Of a DNA stretch of 64,000 bases, positions 59,554-64,000 are shown in pieces. The stretch is from Cohnella sp. WQ 127256 (GTDB taxonomy: Bacteria > Bacillota > Bacilli > Paenibacillales > Paenibacillaceae). The translations under genes and the position numbers were made by a program. The stretch's first letter is position 1, and every line of letters begins with the position of its first letter. The DNA is taken from the NCBI RefSeq assembly GCF_024519285.1, contig NZ_JAMZCY010000001.1:1240001-1304000 (forward strand), given 5' to 3'. The notes under the pieces were generated by a model that did no database searches, was not told where the DNA came from, and saw nothing but the letters and a program-made list of their open reading frames with translations.

Positions 59554-62500
59554 TTATTTCAGCCTGTTAGGTACTTGAAAAGTTACCTTTGTCCCCGCGC
59601 CTAACGTACTTTTGATAATTAGTCCTTTTCCGAAGTGCCGTTTTAACCGCTGATCCGTATTAATTAATCCGACACCAGAACGACTATCTGCCTTTCTTTC
59701 CAATATTCGTTGCAATAGCACCTCTTCTATTCCGTCGCCATCATCTTCAACTGTTATCTCCGCTTGCGTCTCATAGGCAGTGATCCGAATCAGTATCTTA
59801 CCTCCACGATTGCGCTTCATTAAACCATGTCTGATCGCGTTTTCAACGAGAGGCTGGATCGTAAGGAACGGGACTTTGATGCCCTCGCAATCATCGATTT
59901 CCCAATTAACCTGCAACCTTTCTTCAAACCGAACCTTTTCGATATATAGATAAGAGCGCACGAGACTTAGCTCTTCTTCGATTGGCACAAGATTTTCCGT
60001 TTTTTGGATTTTAAATTTATTTCTCATTAAATGACTGAACTCATCAAGAAAATCACGCATTTTATCCAAATCAATGTGGCTTAAGGCTATTACGGAATTC
60101 AACGCATTGAATAAAAAATGAGGCTGGATTTGCGCTTGTAGCCATGCCGCTTCTAAACGAAGTTGTTCCTGGACGGATTGTTTAATCGTAGTTAGCGCCT
60201 CTATCCGTGATTTGATTTCTAATGCTTCCATAGGCTTCGTCACATAATCGTTTGCTCCCGCTATAAAACCACTTTGAATATCTTCCGGTCGGCTTCTTGC
60301 AGTAAGGAGCAAAATAGGGAGCTCAGTGAATGAAAATCGCTTACGAATCATTCGTGTTAACTCATAACCGGACATCCGCGGCATCATAATATCGGAGATG
60401 ACCAAATCCCACTCCTTTTTGTCCAGTAGTTCCAACGCTTCTTTGCCACTCGTTACCATTGTAATATCATATTCGTCTGGTGATAGTATGGCCTCGAACA
60501 CTTGAAGGTTGATCGGATCATCATCAACAATTAATAGAATCGGACGGTCATGATCCGTTTCTAATAAAGCAGTTGGATTCGCAGACATCGTGAGATTTGC
60601 TTTTTCAGCATCTATCGAATCAATTTCTTGAATCAGCGTGGATTGTAATGGAACAGGTTCATATGAGCTCGTTACAGCAATCTCTTCCTCCACTTCGTGA
60701 TCTGCTAGGCTTAATGAAAAAGTGAATTTTGATCCTTCTCCTAAAACAGAGGTCACATCTAACGTACCTCCATGAAGTTCAACCAGCTGCTTGCTTATAC
60801 TCAAACCTAGCCCAAATCCACCTTCAATCATCGTCTCATTCGTGCTGGCTTGCTCGTATGGACGGAATAGCCGCTTAAGCATGCTCACATCCATTCCGAT
60901 TCCGGTATCCGTAATGACGATATAAGCTCGTCCGTCCTTTACGGATGCTTGAATCGATATGACCCCACCATTCGTATATTTCACAGCATTATGAAGTAAA
61001 TTGAAGACGATTTGAATAACTCGGTTCTCATCCGCATGTACTGGAGGAAAATTTTCAGGAATTTGATCGGCAATTTTTACAGACTTCACTTCTGCGTTTA
61101 ATTGCAGCATATCAAGCACTCCGGTAACAATAGGCTGAATAAATATGACTTTTTTCTGTATACGTGGATTGCCTTCCCTTAAACTCATCACATCAATCAA
61201 ATCATTTAAGATCAAAGTCACTCGACGCCCTACAGATATAACAGTTTCAAGCTCTTTGATACTCCGTTCCTGCAACAAATGTCGTTCCCGTTTTAAAACG
61301 GATTGTGACATGTTAAGAATGCTATGAAGCGGATTTTTAAATTCATGCGAGGTGTTTGCCAGGAATTGATCTTTATGGTCATTCATTCTTTGCAAGGTTG
61401 TCGCAAGCTCTTTCGTGTTCGTATGCATGATAAAATAACCCTTAAACCAAACAGTAGCTAAACAACCCATCGAAATAATCAGATCAAACGGGTAGTAGAC
61501 AATACTAAAACCGCTTTCCCGCCAAAGTAGAAGCCAAATAAAATGATGAATCAACGCAAGGAATGATAATAGCAATAAGAGATTGCCCTTTATATCCTTG
61601 ATTACTTTTTTAATGATCGTAATCATCGTGATGACTCCAGCAATACCAACGAGTAGATAATAAACGGGAAAGAGCATCGTCACCTGATCGGGATCTAAAA
61701 ACAACGTAATGCCAACAGTCACCATAACCATTGCCGTATATCCAGGATATATCCTTTTCCAATAAGGGAGCTCGCGATGATTTGTACACTTCAACAAGGC
61801 ATAGGATCCGATAATTAAAATGCAATTCGTTAACCTAAAGTCCCATTCAAAGCCGATGTAAAATAACTGATGGAACAGCTTCTCATCATTGCTTAATAAG
61901 CTATTAAGCATTATCGATAAGGTCAGTAAAGAAAAATAAAGCAGCTTCTTCTCCCTATTTCCCAATAAAAATAAAATTAGGGCATATACAGAATGCATAA
62001 GAAAAATAATGGCTGCCAGAAGCTGCATAGAAATGGAAACCTTCATTTCCTTTGCAATTGCTTCTTCTGAACCAAATTTAATGGATCGAACGATGCCGCT
62101 GCTTCGACTATCCACATAATTTGCCGCTTGAATCACTAGATCGATTACTCCATTTTCGTCTGCCGTAAAGGTTGTAGAATTAGGCAGGTTCTTCGCAAAA
62201 TAATCATTTTCCGATTTCGCAACCTGTCCTGATTTAGTAAGCAATCGGCCATTTACATATATTTCTGATGAAGAGCGTACGCTGGGCACACGAAGACTAT
62301 AATTAATGTCCTTATCCTGATTTACATATAATCGCAAGCGATAGGAACCAAACCCGTATGGAGTTGACTTCTCAGCCAGCAAGGAATCATTCCATCTTCC
62401 GGGAACCTGAATAAGATTTGGCTTGCTTTCGCCAAATCCTTGCTGCTGCCCGCCACCCGTCAGCAGAAGTGAGGGATAAAACTCCCATTCCCCATCAAGT

Positions 62501-62691
62501 AAAACAATATCCCCATCTTCAGCATTCCAATTGCGCAAGTCGATTTGCCCAGCTTTAATAGGCTCCTGTTTTTGATTATGAAACGTTTCCATCCACAAAA
62601 TGCGGGAACCAGATAAAATAACAAATAATAATCCAATCAATAATAGAATATGAATCATTTTGAATGGGTATTTCGGTGAATGATTTGCCAA
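59554..62691 (-). CDS. 7TMR-DISM hybrid histidine kinase with receiver and second kinase module
   Basis: About 1045 aa from TTG 62691 (GGAGAGG eight bases upstream). Order: a membrane helix; an outer sugar-binding-like DISM domain (about 50-200: VLLDGEWEFYPSLL, IQVPGRWNDSLL); seven membrane helices (about 225-425); a HisKA with FLANTSHEFKNPLHSILNMS; an ATPase domain with GFGLGLSISKQLVELHGG; a receiver with VDDDPINLQ and SDIMMPRMSG (phospho-Asp); and a LytS-type kinase LQAQIQPHFLFNALNSV with its own ATPase (VPFLTIQPLVENAIRHG). A large sensor, no dedicated response regulator beside it. Confidence 0.9.
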   Translation of the reverse strand: MANHSPKYPFKMIHILLLIGLLFVILSGSRILWMETFHNQKQEPIKAGQIDLRNWNAEDGDIVLLDGEWEFYPSLLLTGGGQQQGFGESKPNLIQVPGRWNDSLLAEKSTPYGFGSYRLRLYVNQDKDINYSLRVPSVRSSSEIYVNGRLLTKSGQVAKSENDYFAKNLPNSTTFTADENGVIDLVIQAANYVDSRSSGIVRSIKFGSEEAIAKEMKVSISMQLLAAIIFLMHSVYALILFLLGNREKKLLYFSLLTLSIMLNSLLSNDEKLFHQLFYIGFEWDFRLTNCILIIGSYALLKCTNHRELPYWKRIYPGYTAMVMVTVGITLFLDPDQVTMLFPVYYLLVGIAGVITMITIIKKVIKDIKGNLLLLLSFLALIHHFIWLLLWRESGFSIVYYPFDLIISMGCLATVWFKGYFIMHTNTKELATTLQRMNDHKDQFLANTSHEFKNPLHSILNMSQSVLKRERHLLQERSIKELETVISVGRRVTLILNDLIDVMSLREGNPRIQKKVIFIQPIVTGVLDMLQLNAEVKSVKIADQIPENFPPVHADENRVIQIVFNLLHNAVKYTNGGVISIQASVKDGRAYIVITDTGIGMDVSMLKRLFRPYEQASTNETMIEGGFGLGLSISKQLVELHGGTLDVTSVLGEGSKFTFSLSLADHEVEEEIAVTSSYEPVPLQSTLIQEIDSIDAEKANLTMSANPTALLETDHDRPILLIVDDDPINLQVFEAILSPDEYDITMVTSGKEALELLDKKEWDLVISDIMMPRMSGYELTRMIRKRFSFTELPILLLTARSRPEDIQSGFIAGANDYVTKPMEALEIKSRIEALTTIKQSVQEQLRLEAAWLQAQIQPHFLFNALNSVIALSHIDLDKMRDFLDEFSHLMRNKFKIQKTENLVPIEEELSLVRSYLYIEKVRFEERLQVNWEIDDCEGIKVPFLTIQPLVENAIRHGLMKRNRGGKILIRITAYETQAEITVEDDGDGIEEVLLQRILERKADSRSGVGLINTDQRLKRHFGKGLIIKSTLGAGTKVTFQVPNRLK

Positions 62692-62827
62692 GAAGTATTC
62701 CTCTCCTAGTCGTTTCGTGGAATCGCTATTAGTAAATAATACCACGAATTCGAAAAAACAATGTCGTATCTTGACACAAGTTACGGACAATCTTTTCCCA
62801 AAAAGGTCCCTTTACTGCTGCTGGCAT

Positions 62828-62876
62828 TTGACAAAACATAATACGATGCAATAAAGTGAGTGAGTACTTACTTCTG
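62828..62876 (+). promoter_or_regulatory. Promoter and operator of the TetR-YhgE genes
   Basis: TTGACA at 62828-62833 and an AT-rich -10 near 62851; the palindrome AGTGAGTACTTACT (62859-62872) overlaps the start region. AGTGAGT-ACTTACT-like sites are typical of TetR regulators of YhgE-type genes. Confidence 0.55.
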
Positions 62877-62895
62877 GTGAAGAATAGAATCGATA

Positions 62896-63576
62896 ATGAA
62901 AGTGGTGAAACTGATTTTGACTACTAATAGCCTGTTTAACGAAATCCTATCGTCGCAAACTGCGAATCGAACCGTAAAACAACAACGGATTGTCATTGCA
63001 GCCATTCGATTGTTTGCTGAAAAAGGCTATTCCAATACATCGACGGCGGAAATCGCTAAAGTTGCTGAGGTATCTGAGGCTAGCATATTTAAACAATATG
63101 TTACCAAGGACAGACTGCTTCTATCCCTTGTTGTGCCCTATATCAAAGAGTTTTTTCCTTCTAAGGCGAATGAGACCATTAATCAAATCATCAGTAAAGC
63201 TGATTCGACATTTGAAGGATTCATAAGGGCATTTCTTAAAAACCGTATAGCATTCATTGTGGAAAACAGGGAGATATTCCAAGTCCTCATAAAAGAAATC
63301 ATATACAAGGAGGAACTGAAAAATGAGCTACTCCCTTATTTTTCCGAGCTCGTTACACCGCTCATGACGAAAGTGATTGAACTGTTTAAAGAACGCGGTG
63401 AACTCATCGACATCCCCATCACCCGAATATTAAAGTTGATCTTCACATTCATCGGCGGGTTTGTAGCTTCACGCTTTGTGTTATTAAATCAGGAATCAAT
63501 TAATGACGAGGAAATTGAAGATGCTATCCACTTTATAATAAATGGTATTCAAAAAGCCTCTTTCGATAATAAATGA
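62896..63576 (+). CDS. TetR/AcrR-family regulator
   Basis: Up to 226 aa. The DNA-binding domain starts about residue 28 (QQRIVIAAIRLFAEKGYSNT, STAEIAKVAEVSEASIFKQY); the rest is a helical ligand-binding domain ending HFIINGIQ. The start is uncertain (ATG 62896 or a TTG seven codons later). It is 18 bases upstream of a YhgE/Pip gene and is preceded by its probable operator, the usual arrangement in which TetR represses its own operon and a membrane export protein. Confidence 0.85.
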   Translation: MKVVKLILTTNSLFNEILSSQTANRTVKQQRIVIAAIRLFAEKGYSNTSTAEIAKVAEVSEASIFKQYVTKDRLLLSLVVPYIKEFFPSKANETINQIISKADSTFEGFIRAFLKNRIAFIVENREIFQVLIKEIIYKEELKNELLPYFSELVTPLMTKVIELFKERGELIDIPITRILKLIFTFIGGFVASRFVLLNQESINDEEIEDAIHFIINGIQKASFDNK

Positions 63577-63594
63577 TAATGGAGTGATTTATTC

Positions 63595-64000
63595 ATGAAT
63601 GTATTAAAGAACAAGCTTTTGCTGATTGCGCCAATAATTGCCTTCTTGGTCGTATTTATTTTCTCGCTTACTTTATTTCCATCTGTAAAAGTTCAACCAA
63701 AGAACATGCCCATAGCCATAGTCAACATAGACCAGGGAGTTGAGATACCGAATCAGCCAACGATGAATATGGGGCAAACCATCGTTGACATGATGCAGAA
63801 AAACATCTCTTCTACATCAGGTGAGGAACCTGCTGTAAAATGGGTAGCAGTTTCCAGTGTCGAAGAAGTACAAGACGGGTTAAATAACCAGAAATATTAC
63901 GCAGCTCTAGTCATTCCAAAGGATTTTAGCGAGAAGCAAGCTTCTTTGCACAATCCGACTCCTACTTCGCCAGAGATTCAAATCTTTATTAATCAAGGTA
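63595..64000 (+). CDS. YhgE/Pip-type ABC-2-like membrane protein (partial, runs off the window)
   Basis: The first 135 residues: an N-terminal membrane helix (about 6-28, LLLIAPIIAFLVVFIFSLTL), then an outer domain with PKNMPIAIVNIDQGVEIPNQ and YYAALVIPKDFSEKQASLHN, matching YhgE/Pip and DUF3533 proteins, which resemble ABC-2 permeases without a known ATPase. GGAG lies ten bases before ATG. Paired with the TetR gene upstream. The C-terminal membrane domain is beyond the window. Confidence 0.85.
   Translation, partial: MNVLKNKLLLIAPIIAFLVVFIFSLTLFPSVKVQPKNMPIAIVNIDQGVEIPNQPTMNMGQTIVDMMQKNISSTSGEEPAVKWVAVSSVEEVQDGLNNQKYYAALVIPKDFSEKQASLHNPTPTSPEIQIFINQG

Overview
The window reads as chromosomal DNA of a spore-forming Bacillota, most likely the Paenibacillus/Cohnella branch of Paenibacillaceae. 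Reasons: strong GGAGG-type ribosome sites with many TTG and GTG starts, a BclB-like collagen exosporium protein, a manganese catalase and a DUF3231 spore-type protein, an S-layer-homology protein, a 7TMR-DISM hybrid kinase, a GH127 enzyme, and moderate G+C with AT-rich islands. No rRNA, tRNA, CRISPR array or intact transposase was seen; only short repeats and possible insertion-sequence ends.

Layout. 1-15 kb is mixed housekeeping and accessory DNA: fabZ, a DUF4190 membrane protein, a scar joining pieces of an MFS and an RND transporter, DUF378, DUF3231 and manganese catalase, the BclB-like protein, an MmyB-type regulator divergent from fabF, an SRPBCC protein, an SLH protein, a YlmA-like ABC ATPase, ndk, a methyltransferase and a VOC protein. 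A repeat family (two direct CCCGTTAGTT-type motifs around a variable hairpin) lies just downstream of several minus-strand genes and probably supplies terminators.

15.3-34.4 kb is the most unusual part: about 20 small genes, almost all on the minus strand, that look like immunity proteins of polymorphic toxin systems (several SUKH/SMI1-KNR4 proteins, three TPR-Imm51 proteins of which one is fused to DUF5713, DUF4259, DUF1963, HEAT-like, leucine-rich and unknown proteins). No toxin gene is visible. Gene-end fragments, an internally deleted paralog, a 40-base exact duplication and several frameshifts show that the array changes by recombination. A Ku gene without LigD lies directly beside it.

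35-64 kb is ordinary metabolism and regulation: an ArsR regulator; a thioredoxin-reductase-like flavoprotein with an Rrf2 regulator; a sugar ABC system (binding protein, ATPase, permease) with two Gfo/Idh/MocA dehydrogenases and a chemoreceptor; a GlcT-type antiterminator with a PTS IICB; YbjQ; an aldo-keto reductase; AraC with a GH127 arabinofuranosidase; EcsC; nrdHIEF; a large hybrid kinase; and a TetR-YhgE pair cut by the window end.

Two RNA control systems stand out. A cobalamin riboswitch with an intrinsic terminator precedes nrdHIEF, so this B12-independent ribonucleotide reductase is probably made when B12 is scarce. A GlcT-type RAT/terminator precedes glcT, and two tandem RAT/terminators with their own promoter precede the chemoreceptor and sugar-ABC genes, which suggests that a PTS antiterminator controls chemotaxis and an ABC sugar importer.
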